Below, piece after piece: positions 1 to 8,457 of a stretch of DNA of 64,000 bases. Positions within the stretch are counted from its first letter, which is position 1. Each line of letters starts with the position of its first letter. The translations under genes and the position numbers were made by a program. The notes under the pieces were generated by a model. The model was not told where the DNA came from. It ran no database searches and saw only the letters and a program-made list of their open reading frames with translations. This stretch comes from Deltaproteobacteria bacterium (GTDB lineage: Bacteria; Myxococcota_A; Polyangia; Polyangiales; Polyangiaceae), in the NCBI GenBank assembly GCA_016218915.1, contig JACRCQ010000070.1:62001-126000 (forward strand). The letters run 5' to 3'.

Positions 1-108
1 GTGCCATCGAGCCATGGGCCGCGAGGATGCGTCAAGGGCCCCATGCATGCCAGCCGCCGAAACGGGCAGGAGTTGGACGCCTCGATCTGGCAGACGCTTG
101 AAGCCTGA
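1..108 (+). CDS. Possible 3' end of an upstream gene (partial)
   Basis: One frame is open from the window edge to a TGA at 106-108 and ends in residues ELDASIWQTLEA. Third codon positions are about three-quarters G or C, as expected for coding sequence here. The stop lies 33 bp before the rhomboid start, so the two could be co-transcribed. The fragment is too short to recognise and could be chance. Confidence 0.3.
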   Translation: MPSSHGPRGCVKGPMHASRRNGQELDASIWQTLEA

Positions 109-141
109 CGCCCGAGGTTCAGGTATGAGTAGGACTCCACC

Positions 142-1599
142 ATGCTCATCCTGCCCCTTCGGCATTCGGATCTGGTTGCGCGCCGCTGGCCCATCGTCAC
201 CAGCGCGATCATCGTGCTCAACCTGATCGTGTTCTTTGCGAGCATGGCGGCGCTTCGCTCGCAGAACCAGCAGTGGGAGCAGGAGCGCGTCAAGGTCATC
301 GAGTATCTGCAGGAGCACCCCTACCTGTCGGTGCCCGGGGGCGAGAGCGCCTACGCGCTGCCCAAGACGCGGGCAGGCAAGGCGCCGCGGCTCTCGCCGC
401 CAGATGCGGACGGCCTTCAGAGCGAGCAGCTCGAGCTGGAGCAGCGCGTGCTGCGTGCCGAGACGGTTCGGGAGCACTCGGTGTTCAACCAGTTCGGGTA
501 TCGCCCGAGGTACTGGAACGTAATGACGCTGTTCACGTCGCAGTTCCTCCACGGCGGCTTCCTGCACATCCTCATGAACATGTGGTTCCTGTGGCTGGTG
601 GGCTGCAACGTGGAGGACCGCTGGGGAAGGCTGTTCTATCCGCTGTTCTACCTGCTGGCAGGCGCAGTCGCGGCCCTTGCGCACCACCTGTCCGTCCCGA
701 CGAGCGCCATGCCCCTGATCGGGGCCTCGGGAGCGGTCGCGGGCGCGATGGGGGCGTTCCTCGTGCGTCACGCCACCGCGCGCATCGAGTTCTGGGGGTG
801 GTTCTTCTTCAAGACGTTCCGCTTCGGTGCACCTGCATGGGTCATGCTGCCGTTGTGGGTGGTCGGGGAGGCGGCGCAGGGTCTGCTCTTCCACGGGGAG
901 GGCGCTGGCGTGGCCCATTGGGCGCACGTGGGCGGCTTCGTGTTCGGCGTCGGCGCAGCCCTGGCAGTCTTGGCATCCGGGCTCGAGGCGCGCGTCAACG
1001 AGACAGTCGAGCCGGAGCGAAAGCAGGACCCCGGGCTGGTGGAAGCGTCGCGCATGATCGACACCGGGCTTGCGAGCCAGGCGCTCGCGCAGCTCGAGAG
1101 GATGGGAGCCCGCGATCCGACCAATCTCGACGTGCAGCTCGAGATGCTTCGCGCGAGCAAGCGGACAGGCGATCGCGCCTGCGAGATGCGAGCCTACAAT
1201 CGCCTTGTTGCCCTGTACCTCAAGCAAGGCGACGAGGCGACGGCCCTGGAGCTGTTCAACGAGCTGGGGATGATGGGCGCACGCGACGCGCTCGGGACCG
1301 TGCTCCGGATGCGGCTGGTGAAAGCCATGGAGCGGATGGGAAGAGTCGACGAGGCGATCAAGGAGTATGCGGCAATCCACAAGGATGCACCTGTAGACGA
1401 GCAGGGGATCGTGGCATTGGTTGCGCACGCCAACCACCTGCTGAAGCGCGGCGAATTCGAGGAAGCCGCGCGGCTCTTCACGCTCGCGGAGAGCTCGACC
1501 GTGCCACACCTGGAGTACGAAGCCGCCATCCACCGGGGTCTGGCGATGGCCAGGAGGCGATCGCTGCCGCCGCCATCCATGGCCCCGCCGAGAAGATAG
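142..1599 (+). CDS. Rhomboid-family intramembrane serine protease with C-terminal helical repeats
   Basis: Rhomboid proteases cleave transmembrane substrates inside the lipid bilayer. The 485-residue protein starts with a hydrophobic segment (about residues 17-35), followed by a roughly 80-residue soluble loop. The rhomboid core has HILMNMW (Asn146), the nucleophile motif GASGA (Ser196) and HWAHVGG (His262), so the catalytic dyad and the oxyanion Asn are all present. After the last membrane segment (about residue 280) a soluble region of about 200 residues looks like TPR or similar helical repeats (for example AIKEYAAIHKDAP). Such a tail would serve protein binding. The ATG at 142 is chosen because it leads straight into the first membrane segment. 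The WD40 lipoprotein gene follows after 38 bp. Substrate unknown. Confidence 0.88.
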   Translation: MLILPLRHSDLVARRWPIVTSAIIVLNLIVFFASMAALRSQNQQWEQERVKVIEYLQEHPYLSVPGGESAYALPKTRAGKAPRLSPPDADGLQSEQLELEQRVLRAETVREHSVFNQFGYRPRYWNVMTLFTSQFLHGGFLHILMNMWFLWLVGCNVEDRWGRLFYPLFYLLAGAVAALAHHLSVPTSAMPLIGASGAVAGAMGAFLVRHATARIEFWGWFFFKTFRFGAPAWVMLPLWVVGEAAQGLLFHGEGAGVAHWAHVGGFVFGVGAALAVLASGLEARVNETVEPERKQDPGLVEASRMIDTGLASQALAQLERMGARDPTNLDVQLEMLRASKRTGDRACEMRAYNRLVALYLKQGDEATALELFNELGMMGARDALGTVLRMRLVKAMERMGRVDEAIKEYAAIHKDAPVDEQGIVALVAHANHLLKRGEFEEAARLFTLAESSTVPHLEYEAAIHRGLAMARRRSLPPPSMAPPRR

Positions 1600-1637
1600 G
1601 TAGGCACCTGCGGCGCGGCAGACTAAACTCGGCGCCG

Positions 1638-4292
1638 ATGCGTCGTTCCGCCTTGCTGGTGCTCGCTGTCTTGCTCCCCTCCGCGGGCTGCCGCTCCCAC
1701 CCCGCGGGTCAGGATGCACCTGCCCCGTCCGCCATGTCCGCACCCCCGCAGCTGTCCGCTCTGCCCCCAGGATCCCCCTGCGAAGAGGCCCGGCGGCTCC
1801 GGCAGAGCGCAGCCGGCATGCTCGAGCAAGGGCGCCTGGACCGCGCGGTGCGCACGATCGAGCGTGCGGATCAGCGTTGCGCAAGCGAGCGATCGCAAAG
1901 CTGGGGCGCGCTTGCCAAGGCGCTCGCCGAGCTGGGCGAGGTGGATCGCGCGCGCAAGATCGCCGCGGAAATCGAGTCGAGCCAGGCCTTGGCTGCGGAT
2001 CGCGAGAGCGCCCGTGAGGCGAAGCGCCTGGCTGACGAGCAAGCCGCGCCGATGACCGACACCGAAGAAGCGCGCAAGCCGATGCGCGATCGCATGGCAA
2101 CCGCGGACCAGGCGTGGCGAGCTGGTCAATTCGAAGCTGCGCGTACGGCGTACCTCGAGGCTTGGAAGCTCTGGCATCCCAATCCCCAGGCGCTCGCGCA
2201 GGCGGCCCGATGCTCGGTGGAGCTCAAGCAGCGCCCGCAGGCGCAGCGTCTATTCGACCGCGCGCTGTTCGAGGCCCGCAAGACCTGGGGCCCGCTCAAG
2301 CTCGAAGAGCAGAACGCGATTCTCGGCACGACCCGGATCGCGTGGTCGCGTGACGGCGAAACGATCGCCATGGCGCACGGCGACGCGGTATCGGTGCTCG
2401 ACGGCCGTACGCTGGTGCAGCGGGGCCCGGTGCTGCGAGGGCACACGCAGAAGATCAATGCGATTGCGCTGAGCGGTGATGGCAAGCTGATTGCGACGGC
2501 AGCCTCGGATGGGAGCGTCAGGCTCTGGGACGCTGTGGAGCTCAAGCCTGTCCGCAAGCTGGTCGCCAACGCGAACATCGTCCATGCGGTCGCCTTCAGC
2601 CCGGATGGCAAGGTCCTGGCCACGGACTCCAATCATCTCGTGCGCCTGTGGGACGTGTACACATCGCGCGTGAAGGATACGATCAAAGGGCACAAGGAGG
2701 CGGTGAACGCCATCGCGTTCACGCCTGATGGCTCGAAGATCGCCTCTGGCACCTACGACAACAGCATCGGGCTGTGGGATGCGCGTAGCGCAGGCTACCT
2801 GCGCAAGTTCTATCGGGAAGGACTGCCCGGCAGCTCCCTCGCCTTCAGCCCGGACAGCAAGCTGCTCGCGGCGAACACTGCCAGGCTCATCCTGCTGTGG
2901 GACGTGGAGACAGGCAAGGTCGAGCGCGAGATGGGCAGCAAGGAGTGGGCTGACTACCTCGCATTCCACCCGGCCGGCAAGCTGCTGGCGTCGGCGAGTA
3001 CGGGTGCGTCGTCAGATCGGCTGATCCGCCTGTGGGACGTGAGCAACGGGCAGGTGGTGCGCGAGCTCAAGGGCCATACGGGCGATCCGACCGCGATTGC
3101 ATTCAGCCCTGATGGGAAGCTTGTGGCGTCAGGCTCCGACGATCGGACCGTGATGTTCTGGGACACGGAGTCAGGGCGTCTGGTTCATACGGTCAAGCGC
3201 CAGGTGCAGCGGGTGAGCTCGATCGCCTTCAGCGCGGACGGGCATTCGCTCGCTGCTGTCGCGGGCGACGATCGCGTCCTGGTGTTCAATCTCGAGGAAG
3301 GGAAGCTCGGGCAGTCGATCGCGGTGAAGGCCACGAGCGCCGTGTTCCGCGCCGACGGGAGCGTGGTGGCGTCCGATGGCCGCGACCGGGCCATCCGCGT
3401 GCTCGACGTGGCGGGTCGCAAGGTCTCGAAGGAGATCCCTTTTGCAGGGGCGGCGGGCCCAGGCGTGGTGGCATGGACGCCTGACCGCAAGCGTGCCGCG
3501 GTCGCATCGGCGGACAACACGATCTCGCTGATCGACATGGAATCCGGGCAGGTGACGGCGAAGCTCAAGGATACGGATCGCGCGCATGCCCTCGCCTTCA
3601 GCCCGGACGGCAAGCTGCTCGCGGTCGGGGCGGGATACCAGGACAAGGCCGTTCGCGTGTGGGACGTGGACGCAGGGAAGATCTCCAGGAAGCTGCCAGG
3701 ACACAAGGATCGCTCCACGGCGATCGCATTCAGCCCGGATGGGAGATTCCTCGTCTCCGGGTCGGAGGATCGATCGCTTCAGCTGTGGGATGCGAAGCAC
3801 TGGCCCCCTGCCCGTTCGCTGCAGACCCCGTCAGGCCCGGTGGTTTCCATTGCCTTCAGCCCGGACGGCAGCCTGCTGGCTGCTGGCTCGGAAGACTCCA
3901 CGGTTCGGGTGTGGGATCCGGTGGCGGGAAAGGTCGTCCGAGAGCTCGCAGGCCACGATGCGACCGTGCGCTCGGTGGCCTTCAGTGCGGATGGCGCCCT
4001 GCTCGCCACGGCTGGAGAGCATGGTGCGATCCGGGTGTGGGCAGCGTCGGACGGGGCTCATCTGGCGACATTGCGCGTTGTGGGCGGCGACGCCTGGTAC
4101 GTGGTCTCGCGAGGGCAGGGTGATGATTCGGGCCACGCGCAGATGGGAGGCGCGGCCGAGCAGGATGCGGAGCAGTACCTGACATGCAGGTTCGGAACGG
4201 TGGGGACGCCGTTCGACGTGTGCCGCGATCACGTGATGGCAGAACGATTCCTGGGAGCGGCGTTGCGGAAGCAGGCAGCTGCGGGAGATTGA
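1638..4292 (+). CDS. WD40-repeat lipoprotein
   Basis: The 884-residue protein begins with a lipoprotein signal ending in LPSAGC (Cys18), so it is probably anchored to a membrane and faces the periplasm or cell surface. Residues about 50-210 are helical and TPR-like (EQGRLDRAVRTIERA). From about residue 230 to 860 there are some 14 WD40 blades, recognised by repeated AFSPDGKLLA and RLWDV signatures, enough for two seven-bladed propellers. Blades 8-10 are degenerate (VFNLEEG, RVLDVAG, LIDMESG). WD40 propellers are non-catalytic interaction platforms. The reading frame is open far upstream of 1638, but that part overlaps the rhomboid gene in another frame. The ATG at 1638 gives an ideal signal peptide. 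Confidence 0.88.
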   Translation: MRRSALLVLAVLLPSAGCRSHPAGQDAPAPSAMSAPPQLSALPPGSPCEEARRLRQSAAGMLEQGRLDRAVRTIERADQRCASERSQSWGALAKALAELGEVDRARKIAAEIESSQALAADRESAREAKRLADEQAAPMTDTEEARKPMRDRMATADQAWRAGQFEAARTAYLEAWKLWHPNPQALAQAARCSVELKQRPQAQRLFDRALFEARKTWGPLKLEEQNAILGTTRIAWSRDGETIAMAHGDAVSVLDGRTLVQRGPVLRGHTQKINAIALSGDGKLIATAASDGSVRLWDAVELKPVRKLVANANIVHAVAFSPDGKVLATDSNHLVRLWDVYTSRVKDTIKGHKEAVNAIAFTPDGSKIASGTYDNSIGLWDARSAGYLRKFYREGLPGSSLAFSPDSKLLAANTARLILLWDVETGKVEREMGSKEWADYLAFHPAGKLLASASTGASSDRLIRLWDVSNGQVVRELKGHTGDPTAIAFSPDGKLVASGSDDRTVMFWDTESGRLVHTVKRQVQRVSSIAFSADGHSLAAVAGDDRVLVFNLEEGKLGQSIAVKATSAVFRADGSVVASDGRDRAIRVLDVAGRKVSKEIPFAGAAGPGVVAWTPDRKRAAVASADNTISLIDMESGQVTAKLKDTDRAHALAFSPDGKLLAVGAGYQDKAVRVWDVDAGKISRKLPGHKDRSTAIAFSPDGRFLVSGSEDRSLQLWDAKHWPPARSLQTPSGPVVSIAFSPDGSLLAAGSEDSTVRVWDPVAGKVVRELAGHDATVRSVAFSADGALLATAGEHGAIRVWAASDGAHLATLRVVGGDAWYVVSRGQGDDSGHAQMGGAAEQDAEQYLTCRFGTVGTPFDVCRDHVMAERFLGAALRKQAAAGD

Positions 4293-4311
4293 GGCCGACT
4301 AGGAGGTTTCG

Positions 4312-4377
4312 ATGCGAAGGATCCCTGCATCGCTGTTCGCGGGTCTTGCCGCTGTGCATCTGCTTCAGGACAACTGA
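4312..4377 (+). CDS. Possible 21-residue peptide with a strong ribosome-binding site
   Basis: A perfect AGGAGGT at 4301-4307 sits 4 nt before an ATG that opens a 21-codon frame (MRRIPASLFAGLAAVHLLQDN). The peptide has a short hydrophobic core. It lies 19 bp after the WD40 stop and ends 3 bp before a strong hairpin, so it would be the last cistron of that transcript. No homology is claimed. It may be a real microprotein or a remnant of a larger gene. Confidence 0.25.
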   Translation: MRRIPASLFAGLAAVHLLQDN

Positions 4378-4380
4378 ATC

Positions 4381-4401
4381 GCGCCCTGGGTGTCAGGGCG
4401 C
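4381..4401. terminator. Hairpin between convergent genes, likely bidirectional terminator
   Basis: GCGCCCTG and CAGGGCGC form a perfect 8-bp stem with a 5-nt loop. It lies after the WD40 gene and small frame on the plus strand. On the minus strand its base overlaps the stop codon of the convergent repeat-rich gene. No T-tract follows, as is usual in very GC-rich genomes. Confidence 0.5.
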
Positions 4402-5898
4402 CCAGATCCCCATGGCTCGTCGAATCTCCCGCAGCTCTTCCCGTGGCAGGCGCGCAGAGACCTTGTGGCCGCACTTCATTCCCCTGACGCGGACCTCGGC
4501 CCGAGCCGGTCCCACCACGAGCCGATCAGCCAGGAACAGCTGCGTTTCCCCGCATTCCTTGCACTGCGCTCCCAAGGCGATCGGCGCAAGGCAGGCTTCC
4601 ACCGCGGAGCCATCGAGCAGGTAGCACCATGGCCTGGCCAGCGGCGTGTCGACCCACTGTCGGGTAGCATGCGGGCTGGAAGCGCCGAACTGCTGAACGG
4701 CGTAGCAGAGCGAATCGTCGCCAGCGACCGACATGCCGGAATCCACGCTGATCATGCGTGCGTTGCGAAGCGGCTTGCACAGGGCAACCAGCGTGCGCAG
4801 CAGATCCACCAGCTCGGCTTCCCGGTTGACGGCCAGCTCCTCGTCGAGCCCTTTGGGATCGCTGACCGCGGCGAGCAGCTGCTCGACATCGACCGCGAGC
4901 CCGCCTGCATCCGTCAATCCTTGCGCCACGCGGGCAACCATGCTGTCCGGGCAACGGGCTGCGACCTCCGCAAGGCTGAACGCGAGACGGGCCCAATCAA
5001 AGGGAGACAGGAGTCGATTGAGATACCCGCGCGCAGCCAGGATCGTGCCGGCCTGCAGGCGTGGCCGACGTGCAGGGCCCGCGTCGATGCGTCCAAGCTG
5101 CGCCGCTGCGAGCAACTGCAGCGTTGCCGTCAATCCTCGCGCCACAGCTTGTACGCGCTGGGCGGCTGTGGTCGCGGACTTCCATTGCGATGCGCATTCG
5201 GCAACCGGGAATGGGAGGTCCTCGAGCCCCGAGGCCAGGGCCTGAGAAGGGAGGGCTGAAGTCCGAACGGGAGTCGAACGAAGGGTGGCGACAGGCGGGT
5301 CGGACACGCGCGGTTTTTGAGGCGCGGACGAAGCCGGCGGCTCCTTGACTTCGGCAATCTGGGGTTGGACTGATTCCAGGGCTGTCGCAGGCTCGACCTT
5401 GGGCGGTGCAGCGGTCTCGATCTCCTGCGGTGCAGCGGTCTCGATCTCCTGCGGTGCAGCGGTCTCGATCTCCTGCGGTGCAGCGGTCTCGATCTCCTGC
5501 GGTGCAGCAGTCTCGATCTCCTGCGGTGAAGCGGTCTCGATCTCCTGCGGTGCAGCGGTCTCGATCTCCTGCGGTGCAGCGGTCTCGACCTCCGGGGGAG
5601 TTGCAGTCTCGACGTCCGGGGGCGCGCCGGTCTCAACCTCTGGAGGGGTAGCGGTCTGGACCTCTGGGGGTGTTGCCGTATCCACGACTTCAGCCGAGGA
5701 AGTGGCTTCATCGCGCCCCTTGCGGCCCTTCTTGCGCGACTTGCTGTCCGGTCCTTCGGTGGAGACGGGTGCTTCTTTGCGCTTGCCACCGCGACGCGAC
5801 GGCTTCTTGTCGCCGCCCGACGTCGCATCAGTCGAATCAGTGGGCCCAGGCGCCTCGGCGGATCCCTTGGATTTCTTGTCCCCGTGCTTCGACGCCAC
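4393..5898 (-). CDS. Octapeptide-repeat protein with a C-terminal Cys/His cluster
   Basis: This 501-residue protein is not recognised. Residues 1-75 are Lys/Ser/Glu-rich (KKSKGSAEAPGPTD). Residues about 77-165 are tandem octapeptides, mostly ETAAPQEI, encoded by a 24-bp DNA repeat, and should be an extended acidic, proline-rich linker. Residues about 230-501 look globular and helical. Near the end, Cys446-x2-Cys449 and Cys476-x-His478 may bind a metal (QCKECGE and KCGHK). There is no signal peptide, so it is probably cytoplasmic. Translation starts at a GTG with GGAGG 7 nt upstream. The gene is convergent with the WD40 operon. Confidence 0.7.
   Translation of the reverse strand: MASKHGDKKSKGSAEAPGPTDSTDATSGGDKKPSRRGGKRKEAPVSTEGPDSKSRKKGRKGRDEATSSAEVVDTATPPEVQTATPPEVETGAPPDVETATPPEVETAAPQEIETAAPQEIETASPQEIETAAPQEIETAAPQEIETAAPQEIETAAPQEIETAAPPKVEPATALESVQPQIAEVKEPPASSAPQKPRVSDPPVATLRSTPVRTSALPSQALASGLEDLPFPVAECASQWKSATTAAQRVQAVARGLTATLQLLAAAQLGRIDAGPARRPRLQAGTILAARGYLNRLLSPFDWARLAFSLAEVAARCPDSMVARVAQGLTDAGGLAVDVEQLLAAVSDPKGLDEELAVNREAELVDLLRTLVALCKPLRNARMISVDSGMSVAGDDSLCYAVQQFGASSPHATRQWVDTPLARPWCYLLDGSAVEACLAPIALGAQCKECGETQLFLADRLVVGPARAEVRVRGMKCGHKVSARLPREELREIRRAMGIWAP
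5405..5668. repeat. 24-bp tandem repeat inside a coding region
   Basis: Eleven consecutive 24-bp units encode the octapeptide repeats of the minus-strand gene. The first seven units are nearly identical. The last four, toward the N-terminal end of the protein, have diverged in sequence but keep the same length, so the frame is preserved. Confidence 0.9.
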
Positions 5899-5992
5899 GA
5901 TTACCTCCGAGAAAGACTGATGAGGGTGACAAAGCTAACACGGGGGCCGTCGAGAGGTACAGAAACGGGCCAATCGGGGTATCGAGGTGGAT

Positions 5993-7135
5993 TCAGGGGA
6001 CGTTCTTGCAGCACCGAAACCCGAGGTGGTAGTTGCGATGGCTCTCCGGATCCATCAGCCGCGAGCCGTGCCAGTCAAAGGCACGCCAGCGACAATCGTC
6101 TTCGTGCGCCTCGTAGGACTGGAAGATGAACCAGCTGCCTTTCATCTCCGTCGAGCCGTACTGGCCTGTGCTCGCCAGCTCCTCCGGCTTGAGCGGGAGA
6201 TTCATGTGCTCGGCCGCGTTTCCGTGCTGATCATAGACCCCGAACGAGCTGACGCATGCGGGGAAGGCCCCTGCTGGATAGGTGTTGGACCCACAATCCG
6301 AGTAGGAGCCGCTGCACTTGCGGTTCTTGAAGCTTCCTGTGGCGCACTTGGAATGGTCCTTTTGCAGGCCGTAGGCCCAGCGGATCTCTCGTGGCTTGTT
6401 GTGCTTGTAGGACGTCTCGATTCGCTCTGGCCCCCAGAAGTACTCCTGCTCCGGGGGCTTGAGCGCTCCCGCGCACGCGCCTTCCCATTCATGCGCGTCG
6501 CAGATTCGCTTACCCACGGCCAGACAAAGCTCCGCTGCCTGGTTGGCACGCACGAACACGACCGGGTACTCGCACGCAAGCCCAGGAAACTCGAACTGAT
6601 CGATGCAGACCCGCGCGTCGCGCTCGGTCTGCCCTGCGCCGGGGTCGAACAACGGAACCATGTTCTTGGCGCCGCAAATCGGGTTGTTGGTTTCCTGCAG
6701 CCCGGCTTCCTTGCGAATCTTGCGGCATTGCGCCCGCGTCATGGGATGGCGGGTCGTCTTCGGGTTGCCCTGGCTCATCACCTTCGTCGATTGGAAGATG
6801 CTCCGAATCCGCTCCACCGCCTCGTCGGCCAATCCCATGCGCTTCCTCATGGTCTCGAACAAGGCTTCGCGCTGCGCTTCCAGCGTGTCGGGCTCCACAT
6901 CAGCTTCCGGCTCTGGCGGCGGCTCAGCAGGGAGAGAGGAAGCCACGACCGCAGCCGCTCGCCTCCACGCCTCGCTCTGGGACGAAGCCGCAGGGCTGAG
7001 CTGGCGTGCTCGTAGTCGCAGGAGCTGCCACCCCCCAAACGATGCAGCCAGGACCACGACGAGCGCGAGGATCAGAAGAAGGGGTGACCGTCGCCGCGGC
7101 TGCGTTGGCTGGGTTGGAGTTTCTGGGGAGGCCAT
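5993..7135 (-). CDS. Membrane-anchored FGE (SUMF1)-fold protein
   Basis: The 380-residue protein has a short cytoplasmic N-terminus with Arg residues, one membrane segment (about residues 18-42) and then an exported domain. From about residue 145 to the end it resembles the formylglycine-generating-enzyme/sulfatase-modifying fold: GKRICDAHEWEGACAG, an internal HGNAAEHM segment and the closing motif HLGFRCCKNV. The paired catalytic cysteines of true FGE are not visible in the usual place (the region reads KGSWFIFQSYEAHEDDC), so sulfatase activation is unlikely. In bacteria this fold often serves other oxidative or binding roles. The 24226-25188 protein shares the RCCK ending. Role unknown. Confidence 0.75.
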   Translation of the reverse strand: MASPETPTQPTQPRRRSPLLLILALVVVLAASFGGWQLLRLRARQLSPAASSQSEAWRRAAAVVASSLPAEPPPEPEADVEPDTLEAQREALFETMRKRMGLADEAVERIRSIFQSTKVMSQGNPKTTRHPMTRAQCRKIRKEAGLQETNNPICGAKNMVPLFDPGAGQTERDARVCIDQFEFPGLACEYPVVFVRANQAAELCLAVGKRICDAHEWEGACAGALKPPEQEYFWGPERIETSYKHNKPREIRWAYGLQKDHSKCATGSFKNRKCSGSYSDCGSNTYPAGAFPACVSSFGVYDQHGNAAEHMNLPLKPEELASTGQYGSTEMKGSWFIFQSYEAHEDDCRWRAFDWHGSRLMDPESHRNYHLGFRCCKNVP

Positions 7136-7270
7136 GAGGCAGGGAGTCGATAGGAGCCGCGCACGCCGGGGTCAAGTTCCCGGTGATGCAAGGCGCTTTT
7201 CCGTGGCGTGCTTGCGGTTGGGGGGCTGCGAAGCTAAGGAATCGAGCCTCGCGAAAGGGATTCGGTACCC

Positions 7271-8443
7271 ATGCCCCGATGGCTCGCAGCCTTGTTCTTC
7301 TTAAGCACCGCGCTGGTCGTCTGGGGGGGCCTGAACCTCTATGTGTACTTCCGCGTCGCAAACGGTTTCGACCTGGGAAGCAAGGCCCGGCTCGCGCTCA
7401 AGATCGGCTTTGTCGTGCTTGCGCTCGCCTACCTGGCGGGACGCCTCCTCGAGAGCTTCGTCGGTGACAAGATCGCGGCGCCGCTTCTCTGGTCAGGTGC
7501 GGTCTGGATGGGCGTGTTCTCGATCACCCTGTCGATGCTGGTGATCTTCGACGTATGGGTGACCCTGCCGGTCTGGGTTCTCAAACGCTCCGCCGTGCTC
7601 ACGCCGGCCCATGGCACCGCAATTGCCCGGTGGGGCCTGGCCGCCGTACTGGCTCTGTCTGCAGGGCTCTCGGCCTGGGGAGCTCGAACCGCGCTCGCCG
7701 GTCCCAAGCTGACGGATCTCAAGCTCCCCGTGGCAGGTCTTCCTGCGTCGCTCGAAGGGTTCACGATCATCGCGGCCTCGGACATCCACATCGGTGACGT
7801 GGTCACGCACGGATACCTGGACAGGATGGTGCATCAGATCGACGACCTGCACCCTGATCTGGTGGTGCTGGTGGGGGATCTATCCGATGAGCGCAATGGG
7901 GGGGACGGGACGGCGTTCCGCAGGATGGCAGGGATCCGGGCGCGGCATGGCGTGATCGGAGTGACGGGCAATCATGAGTACTACTCGGGCGCGGAAAAGC
8001 AGGTCGGCGCCATTGAGGCTGCGGGCATTCCCGTGCTCAGGCAGAGTCACCGCGTGGTGGCAGACGCCCTGGTCGTGGCTGGCATCGACGATCCAGCCTT
8101 CCTCGGGGGAAGGGCGCAAGCTGCGGCATCCATGGATGAGGCTTTGAAAGGGCGCCCCCAGGGACTTCCGGTCGTGCTTCTGGCCCACCAGCCGATTGCG
8201 GTCCATCACGCAGCAGAGCTGGGCGTGAGCCTGATGCTCTGCGGGCACACGCACGGCGGGCAGCTCCCGCCGTTCCAGCTGCTCAGCGGGCTGGCGTATC
8301 CATTCCTCAAAGGGCTCTACGAAGTCGGGGCGATGCGCGTGTACGTGAGCAACGGCGCGGGATTCTGGGGACCGCCGATACGCGTGTTCGCCGACCCGGA
8401 GATCGTGCGGGTCACGCTCACCGCGGCCGCACCCCCTCGCTGA
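7271..8443 (+). CDS. Membrane-associated calcineurin-like metallophosphoesterase (YkuE type)
   Basis: The 390-residue protein has about four hydrophobic segments in its first 140 residues and a soluble phosphoesterase domain from about 160. All metal-ligand motifs of the family are present: Asp171/His173 (SDIH), Asp213 (VGDLSD), Asn244-His245 (GNHE), His316 (AHQP) and His336/His338 (GHTHGG). This arrangement matches the YkuE-like group, whose characterised relatives are metal-dependent phosphodiesterases at the membrane. The substrate cannot be read from sequence. The gene ends 14 bp from the convergent kinase gene. An AAGGGAT lies upstream of the ATG at 7271. Confidence 0.88.
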   Translation: MPRWLAALFFLSTALVVWGGLNLYVYFRVANGFDLGSKARLALKIGFVVLALAYLAGRLLESFVGDKIAAPLLWSGAVWMGVFSITLSMLVIFDVWVTLPVWVLKRSAVLTPAHGTAIARWGLAAVLALSAGLSAWGARTALAGPKLTDLKLPVAGLPASLEGFTIIAASDIHIGDVVTHGYLDRMVHQIDDLHPDLVVLVGDLSDERNGGDGTAFRRMAGIRARHGVIGVTGNHEYYSGAEKQVGAIEAAGIPVLRQSHRVVADALVVAGIDDPAFLGGRAQAAASMDEALKGRPQGLPVVLLAHQPIAVHHAAELGVSLMLCGHTHGGQLPPFQLLSGLAYPFLKGLYEVGAMRVYVSNGAGFWGPPIRVFADPEIVRVTLTAAAPPR

Positions 8444-8457
8444 TCCGGTGCTGCGTC

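Noticed and set aside
273-1637. Open frame running from 273 into the WD40 gene
   Set aside because: The part before 1638 overlaps the rhomboid gene in another frame, is Arg/Gly/Ala-rich and has no domain; the lipoprotein signal begins at the ATG at 1638.
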